A stretch of DNA of 64,000 nt from contig NZ_SLXD01000017.1 in NCBI RefSeq assembly GCF_004340905.1, forward strand, positions 25,241 to 89,240, in the 5' to 3' direction. The number at the start of each line of letters is the position of its first letter. Position 1 is the stretch's first letter. This DNA comes from Rubrivivax gelatinosus. Its GTDB lineage: Bacteria > Pseudomonadota > Gammaproteobacteria > Burkholderiales > Burkholderiaceae_C. Shown one piece after another: positions 1 to 9,306 of this stretch. Both the position numbers and the translations under genes were made by a program. The notes under the pieces were generated by a model, which was not told the DNA's origin, did not search any database, and worked only from the letters and a program-made list of their open reading frames with translations.

Positions 1-881
1 GGCACGGCGCGCGCGACGACCCAGGTGTCGCCGCTGTCGGCGTCGACCAGCCCGGGCGAGGGCAGCCGCTGCGTGGCCTCGGCGCCCGGCAGCGCGGCCA
101 GCAGCGGCGCCGCCGCGGGCACGGTCTCCAGCACCTTGGCGCCGGCGGCCTTGGGGTGGGCGACGAAGACCGCGTCCTCGGGCTTGCCGCCCTTGGGGTC
201 GACGATGACGATGCCGCCGGTCTCGGCGAACCGGGCCTCGCCGGCGAGCCTGCGCAGCGCGGCGCGGTAGGCGCTCTGGTCGAAGCCGACGAAGAGCACG
301 CCGACGACGCGGCCCTCGGCGTCGCGCAGCGCCTCGTAGCGCGCCATGTAGGGTTTGCCGAAGAGCTGCGCCGGGCCGACGTAGGAGCCGCCGGCCTTCA
401 GCGCGGCGTAGGCCGGGTGCTGGGTGCCCAGCGGCGTGCCGACGGCGCGCGAGCCGTCCTCCTTCTTCAGCGAGGTCGTGATGCGCACGAAGTCGTCGCC
501 CTGGGCGGCGAACACCGTCGCCACGCCGCCGGTGAGCTCGGCGAAGCGGTCGACCTGCGAGAACTGGGCGTTGAGCGCCTGGCCCTGTGCCGTCAGCGTC
601 TCGCCGGCCAGCGCGTAGGGCCCGGCGAGGTCGGCGGCGAAGGCGCCGTAGAGCTTGTCGGCCATCGTGCGCGCCGCGCCGTCGAAGGCCTCGGCCATGT
701 CGGCGACGGCCTGGGCGCGTTCGCCGAACCGTTCGGCGTTGGCCTCGTTGGCGTTGCGCACCGTGACCCCGCTCTGCAGCGCGGCCGCGGCACCCAGCGC
801 CAGCGCGAGCCCCAGCCCGCCGGCCAGCGACACGCGCCGGGCGATCGAGCCACGCCGGGAGGTGGAGGAGGGCCTCGTCAT
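1..881 (-). CDS. Methyl-accepting chemotaxis protein, N-terminal part (runs off the window)
   Basis: Transmembrane chemoreceptor, last visible gene of the chemotaxis operon. Reading from the ATG at 881, an N-terminal membrane segment of Ala/Leu/Gly (about residues 18-36) is followed by a periplasmic part with the signature of a Cache3/Cache2-type sensor: FVRITTSLKKEDGSRAVGTP, then HPAYAALKAGGSYVGPAQLF and a VGVLFVGFD strand. Such domains bind small organic ligands outside the membrane. The second membrane helix, HAMP and signalling domains would lie before position 1. It lies 301 bases downstream of cheW and has a possible AGGAAAGA ribosome site. The ligand cannot be read from the sequence. 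MCP identity is strongly supported by the Cache signature and the operon context, although the signalling domain itself is not visible. Confidence 0.85.
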   Translation of the reverse strand, partial: MTRPSSTSRRGSIARRVSLAGGLGLALALGAAAALQSGVTVRNANEANAERFGERAQAVADMAEAFDGAARTMADKLYGAFAADLAGPYALAGETLTAQGQALNAQFSQVDRFAELTGGVATVFAAQGDDFVRITTSLKKEDGSRAVGTPLGTQHPAYAALKAGGSYVGPAQLFGKPYMARYEALRDAEGRVVGVLFVGFDQSAYRAALRRLAGEARFAETGGIVIVDPKGGKPEDAVFVAHPKAAGAKVLETVPAAAPLLAALPGAEATQRLPSPGLVDADSGDTWVVARAV

Positions 882-1182
882 GGGAGAGATGTCTTTCCTG
901 GTTCGGTCAGCACAGGCTGCGACGCGCCGACCGGCAGACGCTGCCGGTGCGCGCCGCAACGGCGGCGAAACGCAGGCGGCGCGGTCGCGTGCGCGGCGGC
1001 CGCGGGGCGCGGCTGCGGCAGCGCCCGGCGAGTCCGTCGCGGGCGTGCAGGGCCGGCGCCGGCTGCAAACGGCAATGCCGCCCGGGGCGGCGGCGGCGCG
1101 ACCGTCCAGCCTTCCGGCTTGCGGGGCGAGCGGTCCTCATGCGGGCGGGGCGGCGCCGTCGGCGCCACCCGTCTCCCGGGGG
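882..1182. other. Gap between cheW and the fourth MCP gene
   Basis: About 300 very GC-rich bases with no convincing gene on either strand. It holds the likely ribosome site of the downstream receptor near its low-coordinate end. No sigma-70 or sigma-28 promoter and no T-tailed terminator are evident, so read-through from cheW into the next MCP gene is the simplest view. Confidence 0.5.
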
Positions 1183-1740
1183 TCAGTGCGTGACGCTGTC
1201 CATCAGGCCCATGTCGGCGCTGCTCATCAGCGCCTCGATGTCGACCAGGATCAGCATGCGCTCGGCGTCGCCGTTCTTCACCGCGCCGATGCCGGTGATG
1301 TAGTGGGCCTCGATGCTCGAGCTGAGCTCGGGCGCCGGCTTGATCTGCTCGCGGTTGAGTTCCAGCACGTCCGACACCGAGTCGACGACGGCACCGACGA
1401 CGCGGCCGCGCACGTTGAGCACGATGACCACGGTGAAGCCGTTGTACTCGGCGTTCTCGCAGCCGAGCTTCAGGCGCAGGTCGATGATCGGCACGATCAC
1501 GCCGCGCAGGTTGACCACGCCCTTGATGAACGACGGGGCGTTGGCGATGCGCGTCGGCGGCTCGTAGGAGCGGATCTCCTGCACGCGCAGGATGTCGATG
1601 CCGTACTCCTCGCCGCCGAGGCGGAAGGTCAGGAATTCACCGCCGGCCTGGCCTTCGGCGGCCGCGGAGGCCGGCGAGGCGAGCCCCGCGCGGGAGCGCT
1701 CGGTGCGGGCGTTGGGGGCAACTTCGGTCAGCATGTCCAT
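1183..1740 (-). CDS. cheW: Chemotaxis coupling protein CheW
   Basis: CheW scaffold that links chemoreceptors to the CheA kinase in cytoplasmic arrays. The start at 1740 (MDMLTEVAPN) is chosen because AAGGAACC lies just upstream; an in-frame ATG at 1785 lacks such a site. The 185-residue product has a disordered N-terminus of about 35 residues and then a full CheW domain: FLTFRLGGEEYGIDILRVQE, a VNLRGVIVPIIDLR strand pair, and a C-terminal ERMLILVDIEALMSS. Genes for three MCPs lie upstream in the operon and one downstream, so this CheW probably couples those receptors to the CheA encoded at 7125-9266. Confidence 0.97.
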   Translation of the reverse strand: MDMLTEVAPNARTERSRAGLASPASAAAEGQAGGEFLTFRLGGEEYGIDILRVQEIRSYEPPTRIANAPSFIKGVVNLRGVIVPIIDLRLKLGCENAEYNGFTVVIVLNVRGRVVGAVVDSVSDVLELNREQIKPAPELSSSIEAHYITGIGAVKNGDAERMLILVDIEALMSSADMGLMDSVTH

Positions 1741-1830
1741 TTCGGTTCCTTCAGGAAGGCGTCGTACGGGTTTATCGGCCGTCACGCCGCGGAGTTGAGG
1801 GCTCGGGTGTGGCGTCTGCCACGCCGGGGG

Positions 1831-3483
1831 TCAGAAGGTTTCCCAGTCGCTGTCGTCGCGCGCCGCCGGGGCGGCCGCGCGGGCGGGCTCGGTGCGCACC
1901 GGGGCGGGGCGGGCGGGCGCGGGCCTGGCGGGCGCGGGAGCGGCAGGCCTGGCCGCCGCGGGGGCGGTGGCCCGCACCGGCGCGGCCGGTTCGCGGGCTC
2001 GGGGGGCCGCAGGAACCGCGGCCGCCGTGCGTGCGCTGTCGGCGGCACGCGCGATCACCGCCTGGGCCAGTGCCGGCGGCGGCGCCGTCTGCGTCAGGTG
2101 GAAGGTGGCCACCAGCTCCGCCAGCCGGGTGCCCTGCTCGCGCAGCGAGCCGGCGGCGGCGGCCGACTCCTCCACCAGCGCGGCGTTCTGCTGCGTCATC
2201 TGGTCGAGCTGGCTGACCGCGGCGTTGACCTGGCCGATGCCCGTGCTCTGCTCGCTGGTGGCGGCGGTGATCTCGCCGATGATGTCGGTGACGCGCTGCA
2301 CGCTGGCGACGATCTCCTGCATCGTGCTGCCGGCGTCGCCCACCAGCCGGGCGCCGGCCTCGACCTTGTCGACCGAGTCGCCGATCAGCGTCTTGATCTC
2401 GCGCGCCGCGGCCGCCGAGCGCTGCGCCAGCGCCCGCACTTCGCCGGCGACGACCGCGAAGCCGCGGCCCTGCTCCCCGGCGCGTGCCGCCTCCACCGCG
2501 GCGTTGAGCGCCAGGATGTTGGTCTGGAAGGCGATGCCGTCGATGACGCCGATGATGTCGGCGATCCTCTTCGAGCTGGTGTTGATCTGGTCCATCGTCG
2601 AGACCACCTGCGAGACGACCACGCCGCCGCGCTGGGCGGTGTCGGCGGCGCTGCCGGCGAGCTGGTTGGCCTGGCGCGCGGCGTCGGCGCTCTGCTGCAC
2701 GTTGCCGGTCAGCTGCACCATCGAACTGGCGGTCTGCTGCAGGTTGCCGGCGGTCTGTTCGGTGCGCTGGCTCAGGTCGAGGTTGCCGGTGGCGATCTCG
2801 CTGGAGGCGGTGCGGATCGAGTCCGCGCTCGTGCGCACCGCGGCCAGCGTCTTCTCGATGTGGCGCAGCGCCTGCTGCAGCCGGTGCGCGGCCGGCGACT
2901 GCGCCGGCAGGTGCGCCGGCTCGAAGGTGACGTCGCCGCGTGCGTCGACCAGCCCCTCGGCGATCGCCACCAGCTCGTCGGTCGTGCGGTAGTCGGCGCG
3001 GCTGCGCAGCGCCAGCATCACCAGCACCGCGGACTCGCCGACGACGAACGCGGCGTGCTCGACGACCTTCAGCAGGCTGGGCTCGGTGAAGCACATCGGC
3101 CCCCAGCCCCACTGCTGGAAGTAGTTGAAGCTCAGGTGGTGCACGGCGATCACCGCCGCGCCGGCGACGACGGCTTCCCAGCGCCGGTAGACGACGGTGG
3201 CGGCGAGCAGCGCGAAGACCGCGAAGTGCGCCTCGGCGGCGCCGTGCGCGACGTGGATCAGCAGCGCCACGGTGGCCATGCCCAGCACCGGCAGGCCGAT
3301 GAAGCTGCTGGCGTGGCGGCTGCCGCCGCCCAGGCCGGCGAGCGCGGCGGCGGCCGCCAGCAGCAGCACGCCCCCGCCCAGGGCCAGCCCGATGCCGTCG
3401 TTGACGGCGCCGTAGGCCGCGGCGCCGAGCACGACGAGTGCCATCGAGGCGAGCATCGCCCGGTCGTTGAAGTCGAGGTTCAT
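1831..3483 (-). CDS. Chemoreceptor with polytopic His-rich membrane sensor and DWETF tether
   Basis: The 550-residue chemoreceptor starts at MNLDFNDRAM (ATG at 3483). Residues 10-165 form five or six membrane helices with no sizeable periplasmic domain, so sensing should occur in the membrane. This part has clustered histidines (H77, H80, H86, the HH pair 115-116, H143). The cytoplasmic half has the usual methylation helices and the conserved hairpin tip (GIAFQTNILALNAAVEAARA). After an Ala/Pro-rich linker the protein ends DSDWETF, like the NWETF pentapeptide that recruits CheR and CheB in Tar/Tsr. The histidines could bind heme or metal, but that is inference. It lies 90 bases upstream of cheW. 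A short hairpin (GTGGC-GTCT-GCCAC) follows the gene. Confidence 0.93.
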   Translation of the reverse strand: MNLDFNDRAMLASMALVVLGAAAYGAVNDGIGLALGGGVLLLAAAAALAGLGGGSRHASSFIGLPVLGMATVALLIHVAHGAAEAHFAVFALLAATVVYRRWEAVVAGAAVIAVHHLSFNYFQQWGWGPMCFTEPSLLKVVEHAAFVVGESAVLVMLALRSRADYRTTDELVAIAEGLVDARGDVTFEPAHLPAQSPAAHRLQQALRHIEKTLAAVRTSADSIRTASSEIATGNLDLSQRTEQTAGNLQQTASSMVQLTGNVQQSADAARQANQLAGSAADTAQRGGVVVSQVVSTMDQINTSSKRIADIIGVIDGIAFQTNILALNAAVEAARAGEQGRGFAVVAGEVRALAQRSAAAAREIKTLIGDSVDKVEAGARLVGDAGSTMQEIVASVQRVTDIIGEITAATSEQSTGIGQVNAAVSQLDQMTQQNAALVEESAAAAGSLREQGTRLAELVATFHLTQTAPPPALAQAVIARAADSARTAAAVPAAPRAREPAAPVRATAPAAARPAAPAPARPAPARPAPVRTEPARAAAPAARDDSDWETF

Positions 3484-3523
3484 ACAGCTCTCGTCGTCAC
3501 GCGGGCGACGCCGTTGGCGGGTG

Positions 3524-5332
3524 TCAGAAGGTTTCCCAGTCGTCGTCGGCACGCGGCGAGGACGGGGCGGCGGGAGCCGCCGGTTCGGCGCGCGCGGCGG
3601 GTGCCGCCGCGGCCTTGGGTGCAGGGGCCGTCGTGGCGGCCTTGGGCGCCGGCGTCGGCGTCGCCGGGCGGGCGCTGTCGCGCGCCCGGGCGATCACGGC
3701 GGCGGCCACCGGCGCGGCCTGCGCGCGCACCGGCGCGGGCCGGGCCGGCGGCGGGGCGCTGACCGGGCTGCCGGCGTTCGAGCCCGGCACGCGGAAGGTG
3801 GCGACGAGCGCGGACAGGCGGTCGGCCTGCTCGCGCAGCGACTCGGCCGCAGCGGTGCTTTCCTCGACCAGCGCCGCGTTCTGCTGCGTCATCTGGTCCA
3901 GCCCGGCGATCGCCGAGTTCACCTGGCCGATGCCCTGGCTCTGCTCGGTGGCCGCGGCCATCACCTCGCCGATGATGTCGGCCACGCGCTGCACGCCGGC
4001 GACGATCTCGTTCATCGTGCTGCCGGCGTCGCCGACCAGGCGGGCGCCCGACTCGACCTTCTCGACCGAGCCGCCGATCAGCGTCTTGATCTCGCGCGCG
4101 GCCTCGGCCGAACGCTGCGCCAGCGAACGCACCTCGCCGGCGACGACCGCGAAGCCGCGGCCCTGTTCGCCTGCGCGCGCGGCCTCGACCGCGGCGTTGA
4201 GCGCCAGGATGTTGGTCTGGAAGGCGATGCCGTCGACGGTGCCGATGATGTCGGCGATCTTCTTGGAGCTGGCGTTGATCTCCTCCATCGTCTGCACGAC
4301 CTGGGCGACGACCTGGCCGCCGCGCTGGGCGACGCTGCTGGCGCTGCTGGCCAGCTGGTTGGCGGTGCGCGCGGAGTCGGCGGTCTGGGCGACGGTGGCG
4401 GTGATCTCCTCCATCGTGCTGGCCGTCTGCTGCAGCGAGCCCGAGGTCTGCTCGGTGCGGTGCGACAGGTCGGTGCTGGCCGAGGCGATCTCGCCGCTGG
4501 CACCGGCCACCGAGCTGGTGCCGGTGCGGATCTGCTCGACCATCGTCGTCAGGCTGGCCTGCATGTCGCGCAGCGCGCGCAGCAGCGTGCCGATCTCGTC
4601 GCCGCGCGCGGTGTCGGGCACCGGCTGGGTCAGGTCGTGGGCGGCGATGCGCTGCGCGGCCTCGATCGACTCGGCCAGCGGCCGTGTCACCGAGCGGGTC
4701 ATCGACCAGCCCAGCGCCAGGCCGGCGGCGATGGCGGCGGCCAGCATGCCGGCGAGCGTGTAGACCGCGGTGCGGATGGCCCCGCTCACCCGGTTGGCCA
4801 GCTCTTGGGCATGCGCCTTGGCGCGCTGCTGATGCGCCTCGATGGCGGCCAGATAGGCCTCGGCGGTGCTCGTCATCGGGCCGTTGACGAGGCGCTCGCC
4901 CTCGACGACGCTGCCTTCCTTGAACGCGGCCGAGGCCTTGTTACGGGTGTCGATGTAGACCTTGCGCTTGGCCGCGATGTCGGCGAAAGCCGCCTTCTCG
5001 TCGGCCGATTCGCTGCCCGCTTCCAGCGCCTTCTGCAGCGTGCTGATCTCGGCCGTGGTCTTCTTCATCTGCGGCTCGATCGCCGCCACGGTCGCTTCCT
5101 GGAAGCCCGAGGCGGCGATGGACAGCGCACGCGCCAGGTTCAGCCGGGTGTTGGACTTCCAGGTCTCCAGGTCCGCGGCGCGTTCGATCGCGACATCGCG
5201 TTCGGCGCCCAGCGTGCCGATGCGGCGCAGCTCGTAGATGCCGACCGCCGTCATGATCGCCATGAGCGCGAGCACGGCCGCGAAGCTCAGCCCGAGCCGG
5301 GTGCCGATGCGCAGGTTGGACAGGGTTTTCAT
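3524..5332 (-). CDS. Methyl-accepting chemotaxis protein, four-helix-bundle type with DWETF tether
   Basis: Classical 602-residue receptor. A membrane helix follows MKTLSNLRIG (about 12-32). A periplasmic 4HB_MCP-like helical bundle runs to about residue 190 (WKSNTRLNLARAL, KKTTAEISTLQKAL). A second membrane helix is followed by a HAMP domain (SVTRPLAESIEAAQRIA). The signalling domain carries the invariant tip GIAFQTNILALNAAVEAARA. The C-terminus is a Pro/Ala-rich linker and DDDWETF, a CheR/CheB-binding type pentapeptide. It lies between two other MCP genes in the same operon, 58 bases after the preceding one. The ligand is unknown. Confidence 0.96.
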   Translation of the reverse strand: MKTLSNLRIGTRLGLSFAAVLALMAIMTAVGIYELRRIGTLGAERDVAIERAADLETWKSNTRLNLARALSIAASGFQEATVAAIEPQMKKTTAEISTLQKALEAGSESADEKAAFADIAAKRKVYIDTRNKASAAFKEGSVVEGERLVNGPMTSTAEAYLAAIEAHQQRAKAHAQELANRVSGAIRTAVYTLAGMLAAAIAAGLALGWSMTRSVTRPLAESIEAAQRIAAHDLTQPVPDTARGDEIGTLLRALRDMQASLTTMVEQIRTGTSSVAGASGEIASASTDLSHRTEQTSGSLQQTASTMEEITATVAQTADSARTANQLASSASSVAQRGGQVVAQVVQTMEEINASSKKIADIIGTVDGIAFQTNILALNAAVEAARAGEQGRGFAVVAGEVRSLAQRSAEAAREIKTLIGGSVEKVESGARLVGDAGSTMNEIVAGVQRVADIIGEVMAAATEQSQGIGQVNSAIAGLDQMTQQNAALVEESTAAAESLREQADRLSALVATFRVPGSNAGSPVSAPPPARPAPVRAQAAPVAAAVIARARDSARPATPTPAPKAATTAPAPKAAAAPAARAEPAAPAAPSSPRADDDWETF

Positions 5333-5390
5333 CGTTTTCTCCAGAGGGCGAGCTTCCGCCCGTGAGGTCCGGGGAGGCCTGCCGGCCTCG

Positions 5391-7004
5391 TCAGACCACC
5401 GGGGTGGTCAGCTCCTGGGCGGCCGGCCCGACCGAGCCGGCTGCAGTGCGGAAGGCGGCGACGATCGCGCCCAGGCGTTGGGCCTGTTCCTTCAGTGATT
5501 CGGCGGCCGCGGCCGACTGCTCGACGAGCGCGGCGTTCTGCTGCGTCATGCCGTCGAGTTCGGAGACCGCGCCGTTGACCTGGCTGAGGCCCGAGCTCTG
5601 CTCGACGGCCGCGCGGCTGATCTCGCTGATGATCTGGTTGACGCGCTGCACGCTGTCGACGATCTCGGTCATCGTGCTGCCGGCGGCCGCGACCAGGCGC
5701 GCGCCGGTGTCGACCTTCTCGACCGAGTTGCCGATCAGCGCCTTGATCTCGCGCGCCGCCTCGGCGCTGCGCTGGGCGAGCGAACGCACCTCGCCGGCCA
5801 CCACCGCGAAGCCGCGGCCCTGCTCGCCGGCGCGCGCCGCCTCGACCGCGGCGTTGAGCGCCAGGATGTTGGTCTGGAAGGCGATCCCGTCGATGGTGCC
5901 GATGATGTCGCCGATGCGCCGCGAGCTGGCGTTGATCTCGTCCATCGTCGTCACGACCTGGCCGACGACCTCGCCGCCGCGCTGCGCGACCTCGGCGGCG
6001 TTGCCGGCCAGGTGGCTGGCCTCGCGCGCGGCGTCGGCGCTCTGGCGCACGGTGCCGGTGATCTGTTCCATCGCGCTGGCCGTCTGCTGCAGGCTGCCGG
6101 CGGTCTGCTCGGTGCGGCTGGACAGCTCGGCGTTGCCGGCGGCGACTTCGCGGCTGGCGAGCTCGATGCTGTCGGCCGAGCTGCGCATCTGGCCGACCAT
6201 GCGCTGCAGCGACTCCTGCATGCGCGCCAGCGCCGCCAGCAGGTCGTTGGCTTCGTCGCGGCCCTGGAGCTGGATCGGGCGCGTGAGGTCACCGTCGGCG
6301 ATCGCCTGCGCCACCTTGCGGGCGTGGTCGATCGGGTTGGTGATCGACTGCGAGTTGGCCAGCGTCATCGGCGTGATGACGAGCATCACGACGGCGATCA
6401 GGCCGACGAAGACCACCATCGCCTGCTGCATCGTCTCGTCGAAGCGCTCGGCGGCCGCGGTGCTCTCGGCCATCACGATCTTCTCGATCCTGGTGGCGGC
6501 CTCCTCGACCGCGATGATGTGGCTGTCGGCGCGGCCGAGCATGCGCACGACCACGCGGGCGTTGTCGAACACGCCTTCCTCGGCCCGGGCGAGCACCGCC
6601 GTGGCGGCCTTCTCGTAGGCGGCCAGCTGCTCGATCCCGGTGCGCGCCAGCGCGTTGTCCTCGTCGTCCTCGCCTTCGAGCAGCGAGGCCAGTGCCGTCG
6701 AGGTCGCCGTGATCTCGCGTTTCCATTCCTCGCGCAGCCGGGCGATCGCGGCGGCGTCCTCGTAGTCGATGACCATCTGCTTCTCGTGCAGGCGGGCCGC
6801 CGCGAGGTGCTTGCCGATGGCCGCGGTCGCCGTCTGCTCGCCGCGCGACTGCTCGAGGATCTTCTGGTTCAGTTCACGCAGCTTCAGGCCGCCGACGAAG
6901 CCGGTGAGGCCGACGAGCGCGAACGACAGCAGCACGACCGCGATCGCGCCGCGCATGCGCGTGCGGATCGTGAATCCGCGCATCAGGGCAAGCAGTGCAT
7001 TCAT
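5391..7004 (-). CDS. Methyl-accepting chemotaxis protein without C-terminal tether
   Basis: 537-residue transmembrane receptor starting at MNALLALMRG (ATG at 7004); an in-frame ATG at 7046 lacks support. A first membrane helix (about 16-38) precedes a periplasmic helical domain (KLRELNQKILEQSRGEQTA and following, resembling a four-helix-bundle sensor with HEKQMVIDYEDAA). The second membrane segment is VVFVGLIAVVMLVITPM, followed by HAMP and a signalling domain with the invariant ILALNAAVEAARA tip. The protein ends QELTTPVV, with no WETF pentapeptide, so it probably depends on tethered neighbours for adaptation. It is the first MCP gene after cheA. Confidence 0.95.
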   Translation of the reverse strand: MNALLALMRGFTIRTRMRGAIAVVLLSFALVGLTGFVGGLKLRELNQKILEQSRGEQTATAAIGKHLAAARLHEKQMVIDYEDAAAIARLREEWKREITATSTALASLLEGEDDEDNALARTGIEQLAAYEKAATAVLARAEEGVFDNARVVVRMLGRADSHIIAVEEAATRIEKIVMAESTAAAERFDETMQQAMVVFVGLIAVVMLVITPMTLANSQSITNPIDHARKVAQAIADGDLTRPIQLQGRDEANDLLAALARMQESLQRMVGQMRSSADSIELASREVAAGNAELSSRTEQTAGSLQQTASAMEQITGTVRQSADAAREASHLAGNAAEVAQRGGEVVGQVVTTMDEINASSRRIGDIIGTIDGIAFQTNILALNAAVEAARAGEQGRGFAVVAGEVRSLAQRSAEAAREIKALIGNSVEKVDTGARLVAAAGSTMTEIVDSVQRVNQIISEISRAAVEQSSGLSQVNGAVSELDGMTQQNAALVEQSAAAAESLKEQAQRLGAIVAAFRTAAGSVGPAAQELTTPVV

Positions 7005-7080
7005 CGCGTTACTTTCAAAGGCAGGCCACTGGTGCGTCAGCGTCAAGCTGCCGCCGCGGACGGGCTTTGCCCGGCCGCTG

Positions 7081-7108
7081 GCGGCGCCCCCCTGGGGGGG
7101 AGCGCCGC
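7081..7108 (-). terminator. GC hairpin between cheA and the first MCP gene
   Basis: Arms GCGGCGC and GCGCCGC enclose CCCCC-T-GGGGGGG-A, giving a strong hairpin 17 bases past the cheA stop. There is no T-run, so it may attenuate transcription or stabilise the upstream mRNA rather than end it. A shorter C5/G5 hairpin follows nrdR at 42852-42865. Confidence 0.4.
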
Positions 7109-7124
7109 AGGCGCTTCGGGGGGG

Positions 7125-9266
7125 TCAATGCCGTGATCGACGGACCAGCGAACCGATGTCCAGGATCAGCGCGACGCGGCCGTCGCCCATGATCGTGGCG
7201 CCCGAGACGTCGTCGACCTTGCGGTAGTTGGACTCGAGGTTCTTGACGACGACCTGCTGCTGCCCGAGCAGCTCGTCGACCAGCAGCGCCACGCGCCCGC
7301 CCTCGGCCTCGACGACGACCATGATGTTGCTGACACGCTCGAAGTCGAAACGCGGCACGTCGAAGACGCGCTCGAGGTCGACCACCGGCATGTACTCGTC
7401 ACGCACCTCGACGACGCGGCCGGTGCCGCCGATCGTCTTGATCATGCCCGGCTGCACCTGGAAGGACTCGACGACCGAGGACAGCGGCAGGATGTAGCAC
7501 TCCTCGCCGACGCCCACGCTCATGCCGTCCATGATGGCCAGCGTCAGCGGCAGGCGCACGCGCACCGTCATGCCGTAGCCTTCGGCCGAGTCGATCTCGA
7601 CCGTGCCGCCGAGCGCGGTGATGTTCTTCTTCACGACGTCCATGCCGACGCCGCGGCCGGAGACGTCGGTGACGACGTCGGCGGTCGAGAAGCCCGGCGC
7701 GAAGATCAGGCCGTAGACCTCCTGGTCGGTCATCGTGTCGGGCGCGTCCAGGCCGCGTTCGCGGGCCTTCTTCAGCAGCTTCTCGCGGTTCAGGCCCTTG
7801 CCGTCGTCGCGCACCTCGATGACGATCGAGCCGCCCTGGTGGCTGGCGATCAGCGTGATCGTGCCGGTCTCGGGCTTGCCCTTGGCCAGGCGTTCTTCCG
7901 GCATCTCGATGCCGTGGTCGCAGCTGTTGCGCACCAGGTGGGTCAGCGGGTCGGTGATCTTCTCGACCAGGCCCTTGTCCAGTTCGGTGGCTTCGCCGAC
8001 CTGCATCAGCTCGACCTTCTTGCCGAGCTTGGCGGCCAGGTCGCGCAGCATGCGCGGGAAGCGGTTGAACACCAGCGACATCGGGATCATGCGGATCGAC
8101 ATCACCGCTTCCTGCAGGTCGCGGGTGTTGCGCTCCAGATCGGCCAGGCCGGAGGACATCTGCTGGTACAGCGCGGCGTCCACGCCCTTGCTGTTCTGGG
8201 CCAGCATGGCCTGCGTGATGACGAGCTCGCCGACGAGGTTGATCAGCTGGTCGACCTTCTCGACCGAGACGCGCAGCGTGCTCGACTCGGGGCTGCCGGC
8301 GGCCTTCTCGGCCTTCGGCGCCACGCGCGCCGGGGCGGCCGGCGCGGCGGCGCGGGCCGGCTCGGCAGCCGGTGCGGCGGCGGCGGGTGCGGCGGCGCTT
8401 TCGGCCTGCGGCGCGCCGGGCGCGTCGTCGAAGAAGCCGTAGCCGAGTTCGGGTTCGGCCTTGCTGGGCTCGGGCGCGCCGGGGGCGCCGGCGTGGAAAC
8501 CGTAGCCCGGGCCCAGCGGGCCGAGCTTGAGCTGCTCGCGCGCCACGTGGAAGGTGAACAGGTCCAGCAGGTCGTTGTCCGCGGTCGTCGTGACGACCTT
8601 GAAGCGGCGCATGCCGTCGGCGGCGCGGCCGGCGTCCAGCGGCTCGATCGTGCCCAGGTCGGCGATCTCCTTGAACAGCTCGACCAGGTTGTCGGCCATC
8701 GAGGTGTCCGGCAGCGGCCCGACCGTGAGCTCGAGCGCACGCGCGGTGCCGGCCGCCGGCGCGGCGGCGGGCACGGGCTCGGCGGCCGGCGTCTGCGCGA
8801 CGGCGACCGGGGCCGGCGCGGCGACCAGCGGCGCGGCAGCGGCCTGGCCGGTGACCAGCGCGCGGATCGACACCAGCAGGTCGCGCGTGTCGACCGGGTC
8901 GGCGCCGTTGCCCTGGTGGCGCGCGAGCTGCGCCTTCAGCGCGTCGCCCGAGGCCAGCAGCACGTCGACCATCGCCGCGGTGGGCGCCAGTTCGTGGCGG
9001 CGCAGCTTGTCCAGCAGCGTCTCCATCTCGTGCGTCAGCTCGGCCACGTCGGTGAAGCCGAAGGTCGCGGCTCCGCCCTTGACCGAGTGCGCGCAGCGGA
9101 AGATCGCGTTGAGCTCCTCGTCGTCCGCGTTCTCGATGTCGAGGTTGAGCAGCATCTGCTCCATCGTCTCGAGGTTCTCGCCGGCTTCCTCGAAGAAAAC
9201 CTGGAAGAACTGCGAGAGATCGATGCCCGCCGACAGGTGGGCGCCTTCTTGTTGGGTGTCGGCCAT
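7125..9266 (-). CDS. cheA: Chemotaxis histidine kinase CheA
   Basis: Autophosphorylating kinase of the chemotaxis array; it passes phosphate to CheY. In the 713 residues: an Hpt domain with the phosphorylated histidine H60 in AHSVKGGAATFGF; an Ala/Pro-rich linker; a small domain around residues 185-260 (ALELTVGPLPDTSMADNLVE); an unusual linker repeating GYGF/GAPGAP units; the dimerisation helices (ESSTLRVSVEKVDQLINLVG); the ATPase with HLVRNSCDHGIEMPEER and EVRDDGKGLNREK; and a C-terminal CheW-like regulatory domain. It lies between cheY and three MCP genes on the same strand. The start at 9266 follows a gap of 40 bases after cheY. Confidence 0.98.
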   Translation of the reverse strand: MADTQQEGAHLSAGIDLSQFFQVFFEEAGENLETMEQMLLNLDIENADDEELNAIFRCAHSVKGGAATFGFTDVAELTHEMETLLDKLRRHELAPTAAMVDVLLASGDALKAQLARHQGNGADPVDTRDLLVSIRALVTGQAAAAPLVAAPAPVAVAQTPAAEPVPAAAPAAGTARALELTVGPLPDTSMADNLVELFKEIADLGTIEPLDAGRAADGMRRFKVVTTTADNDLLDLFTFHVAREQLKLGPLGPGYGFHAGAPGAPEPSKAEPELGYGFFDDAPGAPQAESAAAPAAAAPAAEPARAAAPAAPARVAPKAEKAAGSPESSTLRVSVEKVDQLINLVGELVITQAMLAQNSKGVDAALYQQMSSGLADLERNTRDLQEAVMSIRMIPMSLVFNRFPRMLRDLAAKLGKKVELMQVGEATELDKGLVEKITDPLTHLVRNSCDHGIEMPEERLAKGKPETGTITLIASHQGGSIVIEVRDDGKGLNREKLLKKARERGLDAPDTMTDQEVYGLIFAPGFSTADVVTDVSGRGVGMDVVKKNITALGGTVEIDSAEGYGMTVRVRLPLTLAIMDGMSVGVGEECYILPLSSVVESFQVQPGMIKTIGGTGRVVEVRDEYMPVVDLERVFDVPRFDFERVSNIMVVVEAEGGRVALLVDELLGQQQVVVKNLESNYRKVDDVSGATIMGDGRVALILDIGSLVRRSRH

Positions 9267-9306
9267 GGTCGTGCTCCGTTTGCCTGCTGGGGTCCCGACC
9301 GGGACC

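Noticed and set aside
655..3762. Very long open frames antisense to cheW and the MCP genes, and similar ones opposite cheA, gspE, the oxoprolinase and others
   Set aside because: They mirror the codon pattern of the real genes, give Arg/Gly/Ala/His-rich products without domains, and arise from few stop codons in GC-rich DNA.
3524..7004. Recent gene duplication of the MCP genes as a mobile repeat
   Set aside because: Similarity is limited to the signalling-tip region, which is conserved in all MCPs; sensor domains and linkers differ.
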